A stretch of 64,000 nt of DNA from CAVVFX01 sp963747535 (GCA_963747535.1 CAVVFX010000010.1:31174-95173), one strand, 5' to 3'. Positions 26,994 through 37,400 are shown, numbered from the stretch's first letter. Program-made: numbers and translations. The notes: generated by a model from the sequence alone, not told the origin.

Positions 26994-27401
26994 TGCGTTC
27001 TCCTGTCCCGGAAGAGGATGATCTCCCCGTCGTATAACGAAATTGTGTTGTGGTACTGAGATAGGAGACCGACGTGGTCTCGATGGATACGCGACGAGCC
27101 TTATCATAGCAGCCTCGGCTGTCGCCGCGCGAGAGTACTGGCATGCGCCTCGAACGCCCGCGGCTCACACTTCCCTCGCGAACATCGGGGGGAAGGTCCG
27201 GTGAACGATAGTGGCCCGAAGTTCGCGCAAAATAGGCTGCGCGTCGGGCCGGATTTCACGGTATACTGGCAGGCTAAAGGCTTTGGGATGCACCTTAGTT
27301 GTCGTCCCGGCATTTGCTTGTCCCCAGGCATTCTGCAGGTCCTATGTAGCGCGCGCCTTTGACCAAGTTGGTCGCCGAATCGATCAGCCAAAGGAGCGTT
27401 C
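26994..27401. promoter_or_regulatory. Divergent promoter region of dipeptidase and TonB receptor
   Basis: About 400 bases separate the divergent genes. TATACT at 27262-27267 resembles a -10 box facing right, but no convincing -35 is visible. The receptor gene has a good AAAGGAG site nine bases before its ATG. Confidence 0.35.
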
Positions 27402-30400
27402 ATGCCATTCCATCGTCTCTTATTGTTCGGACTGCTCACCTATTGTGCGTTCGCACAAACGTTTGTCGGCAATCTGGCCGGTCTTATTACTGACTCTTCC
27501 GGTGCCCTCTTGCCGGACGCTATCCTCAAGCTGGAAAGCCCAGCCACCGGTCTGGCACGCAGTGCGCTCTCGGCCGCTAAAGGCGAGTTCCTCTTCGTGG
27601 ATCTTCCCGTCGGCTTCTACACGTTGACTGTTTCGGCGCAGGGCTTTCAAACCAAGAAGATCGATCACATCGAGGTTGCCATTTCGAAGACCACCAACCT
27701 CAACGTGCAGGTCACGCTGGCTCAAACGCAGTCGACGGTTGAAGTGTCTGCGTCTGCTGTGTCGGTCGACACGACTTCCAGTTCGCTCACTGCCGTGGTG
27801 AATACGTCCACCGTCAGCGACCTGCCGATGAATGGCCGCAACTTTCTCCAGATGATCAAGCTCGTGCCCGGCGCTTCAGCCGCGCAGAACTCGATCAACG
27901 GCGGCCGTACCAACGGCAACAACTTTCAGATCGACGGCGCGGATAATAACGACGCGTTTCAGAACACGTCGGCTGTCAATCAGGGCGGCGTCGCAGGCAT
28001 TGCCGGAACGCTCCTGCCGATTGAAGCGATCGACCAGTTTGCCGTGGAAAACAACGGCGGGCCGGAGCAGGGCCGCAATGCAGGCGGTCAAATGAACGTG
28101 GTCCTCAAGTCGGGCACCAACGATTTTCACGGCGACCTTTTCTATTTCAATCGCAACGAAGCGCTGGCCTCGCGGTCGCCTGTGCTTGCGCCCAGCAGCC
28201 CGAAACAAGTCATCCGCAACAACCAGTTCGGCTTTTCCGGCGGCGGACCTATCATCAAGAACAAAACCTTCTTCTTCCTGACGGGCGAGGCGCAGATCGC
28301 TGTTGCCGACACTTCCGCGCTGACTACCGAACCTTCGGCCGCCTGGGTGACGCAGGCGGAGGGCGTTCTGGCCAGGTATAACGTCCCTGTAAATCCAGTC
28401 TCTCTGAACCTGCTGTCGATCTGGCCGGCCAGTGTCCGCACCGGCCCCGCGACGACTAATAACTACCTTGCTAACGGTCAAAACAAGTACAACAGCTTCA
28501 ACGGAGTGATGAAGGTTGACCATCGCTTCAACGAAAAGAACTCGATGTTCGTGCGTTACTTCGTCGGCACCGGAACCCAGACGGCGGCTATAGGGTCGGA
28601 TATCCCGAACTTCTACCAGATCGCGCCCAGCCATATGCATAACGTCGCCGTAGGCGAGACCGCTGTTTTATCACCTCGCATGGTCAATGTGCTGACGCTC
28701 GGCGTCAACTATTTCTACCAGTCATTCAACGATGCGGATACGGGTTACAATCCCATCGCTCTGGGCCTGAACACCGGGGCAACCAGCCCGGTGTTGATCG
28801 GCTCGCCGAAACTCACCATTACCGGCTTCGATTACGTTGGCGCCACCAGCCCGGAAGCTCGCACTGACACCACCGGCCACCTGACGGACACCCTCTCCTA
28901 CACCGCCGGCAAACACGCCTTTATCTTTGGCGGAGAGTTTCGCCGCGCCGTATTGGATGTCGGCTACGATATCAACGAACGGGGCTCGTTTATCTTCGAC
29001 GGTACCCGAGGGCCGTGGTCCACCGACCCAACGGTTACCGGCGATCTGAGGACACTGGCCGATTTCCTCGCCGGCGAGCCCAGCAACTCCAATGGAGCGA
29101 CCATCGCGCAAGGTCCACTGCAGCGCCTTTACTACCAGAACTCTTTCGACTTCTGGGCCGGAGACACGTACCGCGTAAATACTCACCTCACACTGAACTA
29201 CGGAGCCCGCTACACCTATCAGGGCATACTGCATGATTCCAAGAATTCCATTACGAACTTTATCCCCGGCCAGGGTTTCGTGACACCCGGAGCCAATGGC
29301 GCCGGATCGCTCTATCCGAAGGATTGGAATAATCTGGCGCCCCGCTTCGGATTCGCTTACACGGTCGGGAAAGATGGTAAGACTGTGATCCGCGGCGGCT
29401 ACGGCATCTACTACGACGTTCCCGGTTTGAACTACTTTACGGCCAACACTTCGCTGTCGAACGGCGGTGCGGCGGGCGTGAACGCCAATCCGGGTGGTTC
29501 GAACCCCGTGTACAATCTTTCAGTCAAGAACGTCACCTTCGCGCCCGGGGTTCCGATCTTCGGCTCCAGCACGCCCACTCCGCCGTTCGGTGTCTTCGCG
29601 GTGAGCCCCGATTTCCGCACGCCGTATGTGCAGGAGTTCAACTTAAATTTGCAGCGGCAACTCTCGGAATCCACCATACTCCAGGTTGCGTATGTCGGAA
29701 CATTGGGCCGGAAGTTGCCCGTGATTCTCGACATCAACCAACCCATTCTCATTGGAGGCGTGGCAGTGCGCCCGTATGGCGTACAGTACCCTAATCTTGC
29801 GACGATCGACACCCTTGAATCGGTTACCGACTCGGACTACAGCGCTCTGCAGGTTTCGCTCAAGCAGAGACTTTGGAAGGGCCTGTCAGCCACGTTCAAC
29901 TATACCTACGCCCATTCCATTGACGACACCTCTACTACGCGAAATACAGTTCCGACTGACAGCTACAGCTTGGCGGATCAGCGTGGGTCAAGTTCCTTCG
30001 ATATCCGTCACCAGACCACAAGTTTCATCTCCTACGATCTGCCGCAGTTTGGGCGGTTTGCTCCGCGCCTCACTGGAGGATGGCAGCTCAACGCGTTCAG
30101 CACCTTCTTCACCGGCCAGCCCATCAATATCCTTGCCGGAACCAATGTCAGCGGCACGGGCGAGAACCAGGATCGTGTCAACGTAGTCAGTAATCCGTTT
30201 CAAAACGTTCCTTTATTGACTAACACGACAGCCGTGCAATATCTTAATCCCGCGGCGTTTGCCAAACCTGCGACCGGTACCTTCGGCAACATCGGCAGAG
30301 ACTTGTATTATGGACCTGGATACGGCGCTGTCGATTTCTCGATCTTCAAGAGGATTCCGATCACGGAGCGTTTTAAGGCCGAATTCCGGGTCGAGATCTT

Positions 30401-30557
30401 CAACCTTTTCAATCGAACCAACTGGGCGAATCCAAACGTGACATTCTCCAGTTCGAGCTTCGGCCAGCTTACGTCCACATTCAGCAACAGTTCTGCACCT
30501 GGCCTTGGCCCCGGCGAACCGCGCAACACGCAGTTGGCGCTCAAGTTCCTATGGTGA
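27402..30557 (+). CDS. Oar-like TonB-dependent outer-membrane receptor
   Basis: A 1051-aa protein typical of Acidobacteriota. After a signal peptide (ending near CAFAQ) comes a carboxypeptidase-regulatory-like beta-sandwich (about 22-105, GNLAGLITDSSGALLPDAILK), then the plug (about 125-235; DLPMNGRNFLQMIKLVPG, GGRTNGNNFQIDG, NNGGPEQGRNAGGQMNVVLKSG) and a 22-strand-type barrel to the C-terminal FLW, which is a good outer-membrane insertion signal. Family members import oligosaccharides or other large ligands using TonB energy; the ligand is not evident. The start has an AAAGGAG ribosome-binding site. It looks intact and long. Confidence 0.95.
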   Translation: MPFHRLLLFGLLTYCAFAQTFVGNLAGLITDSSGALLPDAILKLESPATGLARSALSAAKGEFLFVDLPVGFYTLTVSAQGFQTKKIDHIEVAISKTTNLNVQVTLAQTQSTVEVSASAVSVDTTSSSLTAVVNTSTVSDLPMNGRNFLQMIKLVPGASAAQNSINGGRTNGNNFQIDGADNNDAFQNTSAVNQGGVAGIAGTLLPIEAIDQFAVENNGGPEQGRNAGGQMNVVLKSGTNDFHGDLFYFNRNEALASRSPVLAPSSPKQVIRNNQFGFSGGGPIIKNKTFFFLTGEAQIAVADTSALTTEPSAAWVTQAEGVLARYNVPVNPVSLNLLSIWPASVRTGPATTNNYLANGQNKYNSFNGVMKVDHRFNEKNSMFVRYFVGTGTQTAAIGSDIPNFYQIAPSHMHNVAVGETAVLSPRMVNVLTLGVNYFYQSFNDADTGYNPIALGLNTGATSPVLIGSPKLTITGFDYVGATSPEARTDTTGHLTDTLSYTAGKHAFIFGGEFRRAVLDVGYDINERGSFIFDGTRGPWSTDPTVTGDLRTLADFLAGEPSNSNGATIAQGPLQRLYYQNSFDFWAGDTYRVNTHLTLNYGARYTYQGILHDSKNSITNFIPGQGFVTPGANGAGSLYPKDWNNLAPRFGFAYTVGKDGKTVIRGGYGIYYDVPGLNYFTANTSLSNGGAAGVNANPGGSNPVYNLSVKNVTFAPGVPIFGSSTPTPPFGVFAVSPDFRTPYVQEFNLNLQRQLSESTILQVAYVGTLGRKLPVILDINQPILIGGVAVRPYGVQYPNLATIDTLESVTDSDYSALQVSLKQRLWKGLSATFNYTYAHSIDDTSTTRNTVPTDSYSLADQRGSSSFDIRHQTTSFISYDLPQFGRFAPRLTGGWQLNAFSTFFTGQPINILAGTNVSGTGENQDRVNVVSNPFQNVPLLTNTTAVQYLNPAAFAKPATGTFGNIGRDLYYGPGYGAVDFSIFKRIPITERFKAEFRVEIFNLFNRTNWANPNVTFSSSSFGQLTSTFSNSSAPGLGPGEPRNTQLALKFLW

Positions 30558-30839
30558 GGATCGCAATTCGCCTCCACTGGTATTGGCCTTGCCCCTTGCG
30601 GCTGACTAACGGCGCCGCACACGCGAAAAGTTATGAGCGCTTGATTTTTGCCACGGTTTCATGGTGGGCGTACATCCTCATCGATCCCGGAGAATTCGGC
30701 ATCCGTCTCGAAGACGATCTGCATATCACCGTAGACGGCGCCGAGTTGCTCACGGCGCAAAGCCCTTCACTGGAACACCCTTTGCCTGATCGCGGTTTTG
30801 CAACACCGCGTGAATGACGGACTCGGGCTGTGAATTGAG

Positions 30840-31140
30840 TGTGCGGTGCCGGCGGAGACTTCCAGCGATTCGCCGAATGCCGTGATTCGCGAGGACTTGA
30901 ATAGGCTCAGGTCGGCGTTGTGGAGTCCTGGTCCAGTCAGGTTGTTCTGGCCGGCGATGCCGTATTGGTAGAAGACCGCGTTGGCCGGCGCGAAGGCGGC
31001 GAGATTGAACCGGGACTCCGCTGATTGGCGGGGAGATTTCCGTTGGCCAGTCGATTGGTACGGGCGGCTCCGAGGTGTTCGCGGTGTTCGAGTTTAGCGA
31101 CGGAGTAAATGGCAAGCCGCCTTGCAGCATCACGATGGCG
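30840..31140 (-). pseudogene. Fragment of a second TonB-dependent receptor (3' part)
   Basis: Across three frames the minus strand reads LQGGLPFTPSLNSNTANT, then RTNRLANGNLPANQRSP, then SRFNLAAFAPANAVFYQYGIAG, NLTGPGLHNADLSLFK and ITAFGESLEV. This is the characteristic penultimate region of an Oar-like receptor barrel, ending before the final strands. Two frameshifts and missing ends show it is debris. It lies between the intact receptor and the DUF4132 gene. Confidence 0.8.
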
Positions 31141-32139
31141 GCGAGCCATTTAGTCTAGTAACTTCAGCGCGGGGTCTCGACCTTCCGCTATGGCAGTTGC
31201 CGTGTGATGCTCGGGTCGCTGATCTTCTTATCGGCCGCGAGGAGAAACGCTTTGCTCAGGATCAGCGACAACATCCCATCCGCCTCGAACGGCAGGAACA
31301 GCTTGCCCGGAACGCCGGCCGACGCCCCTCCGCGCACGATGCACAGATACCGGCTGCCCGGCTCCATCATGACGTTGCTGCTTCCGAGGTGGATCCGGTA
31401 GGTCGCGCGATCGCCGCGCACCGCCAGGTAGCTTCCTTCGATGCGGCACCGCTCGCGAATGGGCAACGTCGGGAGCATGCGCGCCAGCACGTCCCGCCGC
31501 TGCTCGGCCGCGGCCGACAGTTCGCCGAAGGAATATTCGCGCCAGTATTGCGCGAACGGCGCGATCCCCTCCTGGCCCCATAACGGATCGTTGCCAATGC
31601 TGGTCACGCCCACAAACAAATCCACGTCGCGCATGACTTCCGAAAAGACCACCGGCGGAATCGCATCGAGATTACGTGGCTGCCGCGTCGCGGCATCGAC
31701 AAAGCGCGCCTTTTGGGTGGCGATGTAGAGAAAGATGGCGTGGCCCGACACGGTTTCGTCGCGCGGGAAATCGACCGCGAGTTCGACCTGCCATCCGAAC
31801 TGGGGAAGGTCAAGCGTAGGTGTGTTGTGCGAGTCCCATTGACCCATGAGCCGGAAGCGCCAGCCCCGCTGCTCGCATAGAGCCGCGAACTGGTGCTGCT
31901 TCAGGATGTGCCCTGCGAACCGGTTAGAGTACGTCCCGGTGGAGCGCTCCGCGTCGGTCAGCAGGTAAACCTCGCGATGCGCCTGTTTAAAGGGCTGCGC
32001 GATGTGCCGGTCTTCCAGCCAGCATCGCCAGTTCAACACCGTCTGCAAGTCCGAATTGACCGGATGCCATAGCCGGACGCTTTCACCCGCAGCGACTGCA
32101 ACACCGCTCCAATCGACCATCTGGCCCTCATGCCAACTA

Positions 32140-33254
32140 GTACCTACTTGCATAAGTCAGCGTATTTTGGCTTGGGTGCTGTAGGATGGACGACCGCCTT
32201 CTTCCACTCAAACGGCGACGCCTTCTTGTTGTAAGCTTTCACAAATTTATCAATGGCTTCGCGGAGTTGCTGGGGAGACGTAAAGCTCACGCCCTTGAGC
32301 GCCTGCTCGCCCAGGATGCTGAACCAGCACTCTACCTGATTCAACCAGGAGGAGTAGGTCGGGGTGAAATGCAAGTGGACTTTCGGGTGACGCTTCAGCC
32401 AACGGTCCTCCTTCGGCTTGTGGGTATTCAGGTTATCTAAGACGACATGAAGTTCGCGGTCGGGGTAAGCCGCCACAATTTCATTCATAAAATCCAGGAA
32501 CTCCCTTCGCCGCCGTCGCGTATAGTGTCCGGCTATGACCTGCCCGGTGGCGATATCGAAGGCTGCAAACAGCGTCGTCGTTCCGTGTCGTTTGTAGCCG
32601 TGGCTGAAGCCGTTCAGGGCCTTGCCGTTGGGAAGTCGGATCCAGCCCTGCGCCCGTTCCAAGGCTTGAATCGATGGCTTCTCGTCGATGCACAAGACTA
32701 ATGCATTTTCCGGCGGATTCAGATACAAACCCACAATGTCCGCCGCCTTTCGGCCAAACTCCGGATCCGTGCTGATGCACCAACTTCGCCGACGCTCCAG
32801 ACAAATGTCGTGTTTACGCAGAATGCGCCAGACTTGATCGTCGCTGACGTCCCCCAACTCTTGCGCGACCAGGGAGCCTGACCACTTCCCATACCCTTCC
32901 GGCGGCGATTCGTCGAGCAGAGTCAACACCCGCCTCTCGGTCCCTTGATCGTAATGGGCAGGTCGACCCCGCCGCGAAGCATCTACCAGTCCGTCCAGTC
33001 GCTGTTTGGCAAAACGTCGCCGCCACTTCGAAACTCGGGCAGGCCGTGTCTTCAACAGCTCCGCAATCTCCAGATTCGCCTTCCCCTGGTTGGCCAGCAG
33101 AATCACCTTGGCACGCTCGACCATCCGAAATTCGCGAGTGCCTTCCCGCGCCCAATGCCGAAGGGTCTTCTCCTCGTCAGGAGTCAAAACGACCTTTGCC
33201 CATTGGCCCATGTCTACACAATAGCAGAATACGCTTATTTTTGCAATTAGGTAC
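32140..33254 (-). mobile_element. IS630-family insertion sequence, complete
   Basis: The 1115-bp element begins GTACCTACTTGCATAAG and, on the opposite strand, GTACCTAATTGCAAAAA; both terminal inverted repeats continue to AGCGTATT (about 28 bp, five mismatches). TA dinucleotides at 32138-32139 and 33255-33256 form the target duplication typical of IS630/Tc1-mariner. One intact transposase fills it. Removal restores the host gene, so insertion is recent or at least not followed by decay. Confidence 0.95.
32144..33211 (-). CDS. IS630-family transposase
   Basis: A 355-aa transposase. An N-terminal HTH region (about 30-140, including RPARVSKWRRRFAKQRLDGLVD) recognises the ends. The DDE catalytic core shows the first Asp in LCIDEKPSIQ, the second in HVVLDNLNTHKP and the Glu in SWLNQVECWFSILG, the characteristic IS630 set. 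The frame is uninterrupted and fits within the inverted repeats, so the element may be active. It is oriented in the same direction as the gene it interrupts. Confidence 0.95.
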   Translation of the reverse strand: MGQWAKVVLTPDEEKTLRHWAREGTREFRMVERAKVILLANQGKANLEIAELLKTRPARVSKWRRRFAKQRLDGLVDASRRGRPAHYDQGTERRVLTLLDESPPEGYGKWSGSLVAQELGDVSDDQVWRILRKHDICLERRRSWCISTDPEFGRKAADIVGLYLNPPENALVLCIDEKPSIQALERAQGWIRLPNGKALNGFSHGYKRHGTTTLFAAFDIATGQVIAGHYTRRRRREFLDFMNEIVAAYPDRELHVVLDNLNTHKPKEDRWLKRHPKVHLHFTPTYSSWLNQVECWFSILGEQALKGVSFTSPQQLREAIDKFVKAYNKKASPFEWKKAVVHPTAPKPKYADLCK

Positions 33255-34548
33255 TAGCCGTCGCGCCCGAAGGGAATTGCCAGATCAAGCTTCGGGCGGT
33301 GGACGCGAGCAGCGGATGCTCGAGATAACTCGACCTCCACGTAGCCAGCGGGATTTCGCGTTGCGAAAGCAGCAGCCGTTCGATACGCAACGTGTGCGCC
33401 GACCGCATCACGGCAATCTCCTTGGCCGCCGTTTTCAGGTCTTTGAGATCGACCGCGAAACCGCGCTTCACGGATTCGGGGGCACTCTTGAGCGGCCTTC
33501 CATCGCTCGCGAAAAAAGCGATGTGGCCGGCGTGATCCAACTCTACCTTCACGCCGCCGAGATTTTCGGTGCGGATGCCGGAAGCGTCCAGTCCAAAGTC
33601 CGGCACGGTAACTTCGGCCAGTTGGTCGCGGGAGATGCACTGTCGTTCGGCGGCTTCATCCAGCGCTTCCTGAACCAGCCGTTGCGCGGTCTGATACTTG
33701 ACCCGCATGGCGAGCCGCGCCAACTGGGCCACGGGTTCCATGCCGTCCATCGCCGCCAGCACGTTGATGCAGGCGTTGGCCGATTTTTGCGACACCGCCC
33801 CGACCATGGCAATTTTGCGTAGACTCTGCTCGGCGAACCGCGCCACAGCCGAGCACATCTCCGCATCGTTGAAGGCGGCCAGCGACCAGAGCAGCCCGCG
33901 CTGGTATTCCGATTCGGGTATCGGCACTTGCTGGTCCGCGACGCCTGGGCTCGGACCGACTGCCAGCCAGCGCAGCGCCGTCGCACGGAACGCCTCACGT
34001 CCGATCGCTTCCGCGCGTTTTCCCGCGGCCTGCCGCCATTTCCCGGACGCCGTAGCGCCCGAAATCGCCGCCCCTGCTCCGAGAACCTCTCGCCATTCAG
34101 GCGTGACCTCGGCGGCGATCGCCTGGGACCACGGTCCTGCGGGCTTGAACTCGGCTACATCTCGCGGAGCCAGCATCTGATCGACCCGCCGCGCCACATC
34201 GGTCATGTACTCGCCGGGCTGCAGAAACCGGTTGCGGCGCAGCGCCTCAAGCGCCTGTCGAATTTCAGGTGTCATGGGAAGACTCGACACAAGGCGCAAC
34301 ACCTGCAGATAGGGGAAATAATATGATCCGGTCGCGCTGAGATGCAGCAGGCGCAGAATCTGCTCCGGCGTGAAGGGCAACTTGCGGCGAAGGACGTTGC
34401 TCATCGCGCCGGTGTCGTGGGTGCCCGGCTTCTCCGCCGCCGCCATGATAAAAGCGACCTGATCCTCCGGGGACATGTCCTTTGTATGGTCCGGCTCGGC
34501 GGGAGCTCTCCCGAAGAGCAGGTTGTAAATGGCAGTTGGCGTGGGCAT

Positions 34549-34938
34549 CTATCCTCCGGCGAGCGGCATCAGGCGAATAAACTCGAGTTGCTTCGCGGTG
34601 GCCAGGTCGATCTCCGCGTCCAGAGATTCGATCTGCTCGCCTCCCGCGAACACCACGAACCCATTGGCCGCGTACGCCCGGCATGCGCGCTCGATCTCGT
34701 GCCCGGGATCGAGTTCCCGCCGAAGCCGCTCCCCATTCAGCATCCGCTCGGTTTCGCCCGGCTGGACGAGCCCCAAATATACGCTCGGCTGGTTCGCATT
34801 GTATAGCTCGACTTCGCGCCGCACCCGCTCGCCAATGATCTGGCGAAGCGTCAGCTTCGGGCTGGGTGTCTCCCACTCGTATCCGCCGGTCTTTCTACCC
34901 GGCACCGAATCGACGATTTGAACCACCATCACGGCCAT
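34549..34938 (-). CDS. Conserved-looking 129-aa partner of the DUF4132 gene
   Basis: The product (MAVMVVQIVDSVPGRKTGG...) is soluble and acidic, with Asn, Arg and Glu-rich helices (LRQIIGERVRREVELYN, ETERMLNGERLRREL) and no family I recognise. Its stop codon directly abuts the DUF4132 ATG (GGAGGATAGATG), and the GGAGGA inside its last codons is the ribosome-binding site of that gene, so the two were expressed together. It is still open although the partner is interrupted. A joint role is inference from the coupling. Confidence 0.65.
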   Translation of the reverse strand: MAVMVVQIVDSVPGRKTGGYEWETPSPKLTLRQIIGERVRREVELYNANQPSVYLGLVQPGETERMLNGERLRRELDPGHEIERACRAYAANGFVVFAGGEQIESLDAEIDLATAKQLEFIRLMPLAGG

Positions 34939-35285
34939 TATCCCGTGGGTCTGGGTCCGGTACCATGTCTACGTTTGGATACCGTAGGCTGAGATTGATG
35001 CTAACTCGCGCAGCTCCCTTGGGCTCTGCCGGGGCGGCCGCTGCCCCAGCCCTTTTCAAGATCCTGCGCGCCGCCAAACAACCGATATCCGTATCGACAC
35101 ATCTCCTTCTCCTAGTTATGCGCTTCAGCCGTGACGGCGGTTAGCCGTGCTTTCCCGGCCACGACGCGCTTGCAAACTGACCCAGTGGACGTAAAACCGG
35201 CGTTATCGTACATCATTGATCCTGCGGACCGCGCCGCAGAGCCGTGTGCGGTAAAACGGCTCACGGGCTCGTCGGGCGTTAAGGA
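34939..35285. other. Gap without recognised features
   Basis: About 350 bases before the IS4 element. A 92-codon plus-strand frame (starting MSPTRIRR) is not recognised and has no clear ribosome-binding site. Confidence 0.4.
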
Positions 35286-35295
35286 GCGTTAACCG
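35286..35295. repeat. IS4 target-site duplication, left copy
   Basis: GCGTTAACCG immediately precedes the left end of the IS4 element and is repeated exactly at 36748-36757. Confidence 0.95.
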
Positions 35296-36747
35296 CAATA
35301 CTCGTCACTTAAGTAACATTTTCATGTTATTCTGTTCTAGAACAGGAGGCAGGGAGAATGTCGCGAACCGTTGCCACGTTGCCCGCCGGAAGCCGGATAA
35401 CGGACTACATCAGCTTGGGGGTGGTGGCGAAGACCTTCCCTTTGGGTAGGATTCACGCGGCGCTGGCGACGACGGAGAAGGAGAGCACGCGCCAGCGCGA
35501 CCTTCCGGCCCACGTGACCGTTTACTACGTAATTGCGTTGGCGTTGTATATGCAGTCGTCGTATCGAGAGGTGTTGCGGTGCCTGCTGGAGGGAATCCAG
35601 TGGCTGGCGGGGCCGTCGGCAAGTATCCACGTGGCCGGCCACTCAGGCATTTCGCAGGCGCGAACGAGGCTGGGATGGGAGCCGATACGGCAACTTCACG
35701 ACGAGGTAGTAAAGCCGATTGCGGTAGCGGCGACGAAGGGCGCATGGTATCGCGGATGGCGTCTGGTGAGCCTCGACGGCAGCACGCTGGATGTCGCCGA
35801 TGAGAAGGGCAATGACGAAGCTTTCGGCCGACCGGGAGCGAAGCAGGGCAAGAGCGCGTATCCGCAAATCCGCTTCGTGTCATTAGTTGAAAACGGTACC
35901 CATGTCTTATTTGGCAGCCGAATGGCGGATTATGCCAGCAGCGAGGTGGCGCTGGCAAAGATCGTATTGCCCAGTCTCGGCAAGGTTATGTTGTGTCTGG
36001 CGGACCGCAACTTTTTCGGGTTCGAAATGTGGAAGGAGGCTTTGGCTACAGGCGCAGACCTGCTGTGGCGTGTCAGGAAAAACATCCTGTTGCCGTGCGA
36101 AAAGCGCCTGCCGGACGGATCGTATCTGAGCCGCATCTATCGGTCGCAGCAGGACCAGCGGCGCGGACACAACGGAGTCGTGGTGCGGGTGATCGAATAC
36201 CGACTGGAAGGAATCGAAGGGGCAGAGCCGTTGTATCGACTGGCCACCACGATCGTCGACCACGAGCGGGCACCCGCCACTGAACTAGCGGCGCTCTATC
36301 ACGACCGTTGGGAGATCGAAACCGCATTCGACGAACTCAAGACTCATCTGCGAGGCGCGCGTATTGTCCTCCGCAGTAAGACACCGGATCTGGTCCGGCA
36401 GGAATTCTACGGTTTGTTGATGGCGCATTTCGCCGTTCGCGGACTGATGCACGAAGCTGCCCTGGAGAGCGGAGAAGACCCGGACCGGTTATCTTTTCTC
36501 CACGCCGTCCGCGTTGTCCGTCGCAAGATGGCCACCTTCGGCGCTATTTCCCCCTCAGGACCGGAACAAGTTCCATAAGGCGGTGCTGGAGGAAATCCTC
36601 GACGAACCCGCCGCTTCCAGCCGCAATCGGCGCAATGTGCGCGGAGTCAAACGGAAAATGAGCAAATTCCCCCTGCGCCACGGCTACAAACGCTCGCCCT
36701 TGATCGATATTTGCGCCGCCATCCGGATCGTTAAGTGACGAGTATTG
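35296..36747 (+). mobile_element. IS4-family insertion sequence with 10-bp target duplication
   Basis: The 1452-bp element has 17-bp perfect terminal inverted repeats: CAATACTCGTCACTTAA at 35296-35312 and its reverse complement at 36731-36747. Both ends are bordered by the same 10-bp sequence GCGTTAACCG, so the insertion boundaries are certain. The right target copy contains the stop codon of the leftward HTH gene, which the duplication preserves. The element carries one transposase reading frame, broken near its 3' end. Confidence 0.96.
35358..36738 (+). pseudogene. IS4-family transposase, frameshifted near the C-terminus
   Basis: The main frame (35358-36578, 406 codons) includes the N-terminal region (YYVIALALYMQSSYREVLRCL), the first catalytic Asp in LVSLDGSTLDVAD, the second in MLCLADRNFFG and the YREK-type Glu segment YHDRWEIETAFDELKTHL. 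After GAISP it runs out at a TAA. The other frame continues QDRNKFHKAVLEEILDEP ... HGYKRSPLIDICAAIRIVK, ending seven bases before the element end, as expected for IS4 proteins. One extra C in the CCCCC tract at 36550-36554 explains the shift. This may be an inactivating mutation, an assembly error or programmed slippage. Confidence 0.85.
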
Positions 36748-36757
36748 GCGTTAACCG
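36748..36757. repeat. IS4 target-site duplication, right copy
   Basis: GCGTTAACCG follows the right end of the element and is identical to 35286-35295. Confidence 0.95.
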
Positions 36758-37110
36758 GCTTCTATCTTTTTCCTGGGGCCCGGCCTTTCGGCCGTTTGCA
36801 ACGCGTGATTGAGAATAGCCTCCGCGGCCCGAACTTTGACGGATGGTCGCGTGTTCGGGTCAATCATGGTCTTCATCGGCGTGGTGATCGCGGCGGGCGC
36901 TCCTTGCTGGAGGCGTGCGACGGCCTGTCCGTATGCGGCGCGTCTTGCCGCCCTGTACTCGGCATCGAATGCCGGTTCTTTTATCCAACGGTAAAGCGTC
37001 CGGGGAGGAACATTGGCCGTGCGAGAGGCTTCCTCGCCACTGCGTGATGTAAGCAGCTCCAGGATTGCCTTCTCTTTTTTGCCCGCAAATTTCTGTCCAG
37101 GCTCTGCCAT
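36751..37110 (-). CDS. Small HTH protein (terminase-small-subunit-like)
   Basis: Starting at ATG 37110 the product has 119 aa (MAEPGQKFAGKKEKAILELL). It has an HTH (EEASRTANVPPRTLYRWIKEP) followed by a helical region DAEYRAARRAAYGQAVARLQ and KVRAAEAILNHALQTAERP. The architecture matches a group of small acidobacterial proteins resembling phage terminase small subunits or transposon-related DNA binders; the protein at 44789-45436 has the same arrangement. The stop codon is formed within the IS4 target duplication. Longer upstream extensions run antisense to another fragment and are rejected. Confidence 0.7.
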   Translation of the reverse strand: MAEPGQKFAGKKEKAILELLTSRSGEEASRTANVPPRTLYRWIKEPAFDAEYRAARRAAYGQAVARLQQGAPAAITTPMKTMIDPNTRPSVKVRAAEAILNHALQTAERPGPRKKIEAG

Positions 37111-37169
37111 TTCGTGCCATCTACCGCCATTGGCTAACCAAGAAGGCCAGCCTCGCGAAGAAAGCGCCG

Positions 37170-37400
37170 TCGTCGCCACGAACGCCAACGCGCCACGGGA
37201 GGGAAGCAAGACCAGCCGCGTTATCGAGATGCTTAAGCACGAGAGCGGCACAACGCTGGAAGAGATTATGGCCGAGATGGGCTGGCTGAAACACACCACG
37301 CGATCCATGGTGAGCGCGGGTGGGTCCCTGGCAAAGAAGCACGGGCTGATCGTAATCAGCGAGAAAGTTGGCGACCTGCAGTCCCGCATTCGCCAGGGCG
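37170..37400 (+). pseudogene. DUF3489-domain remnant
   Basis: The plus strand encodes REGSKTSRVIEMLKHESG, TTLEEIMAEMGWLKHTTRSM and GGSLAKKHGLIVISEKVGD, the core of DUF3489, a small winged-helix-like domain often found near recombinase genes. The usual final strand (RTYRI-like) is replaced by unrelated residues and no good start codon precedes it, so it appears truncated at both ends. The frame is open from 37013 to 37483, so a divergent active form cannot be excluded. Confidence 0.65.

Larger units (their letters stand above)
31188..34548 (-). pseudogene. DUF4132-domain gene interrupted by an IS630 element
   Basis: Two open frames flank an insertion. The upstream part (34548-33247) starts MPTPTAIYNLLFGRAP and ends at ...QFPSGATAS; the downstream part (to 31188) resumes WHEGQMVDWSGVAV. 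Excising the element with one copy of the TA target joins QFPSGATAS to WHEGQMVDW in frame and restores 747 codons. The C-terminal half (residues about 430-740, LNWRCWLEDR, QPFKQAHREVYLLT, LYIATQKARFVD, DVDLFVGVTSIGND) matches DUF4132/MolR-type proteins, whose biochemical role is poorly known. The ATG directly follows the stop of a 129-codon partner gene. Confidence 0.88.
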
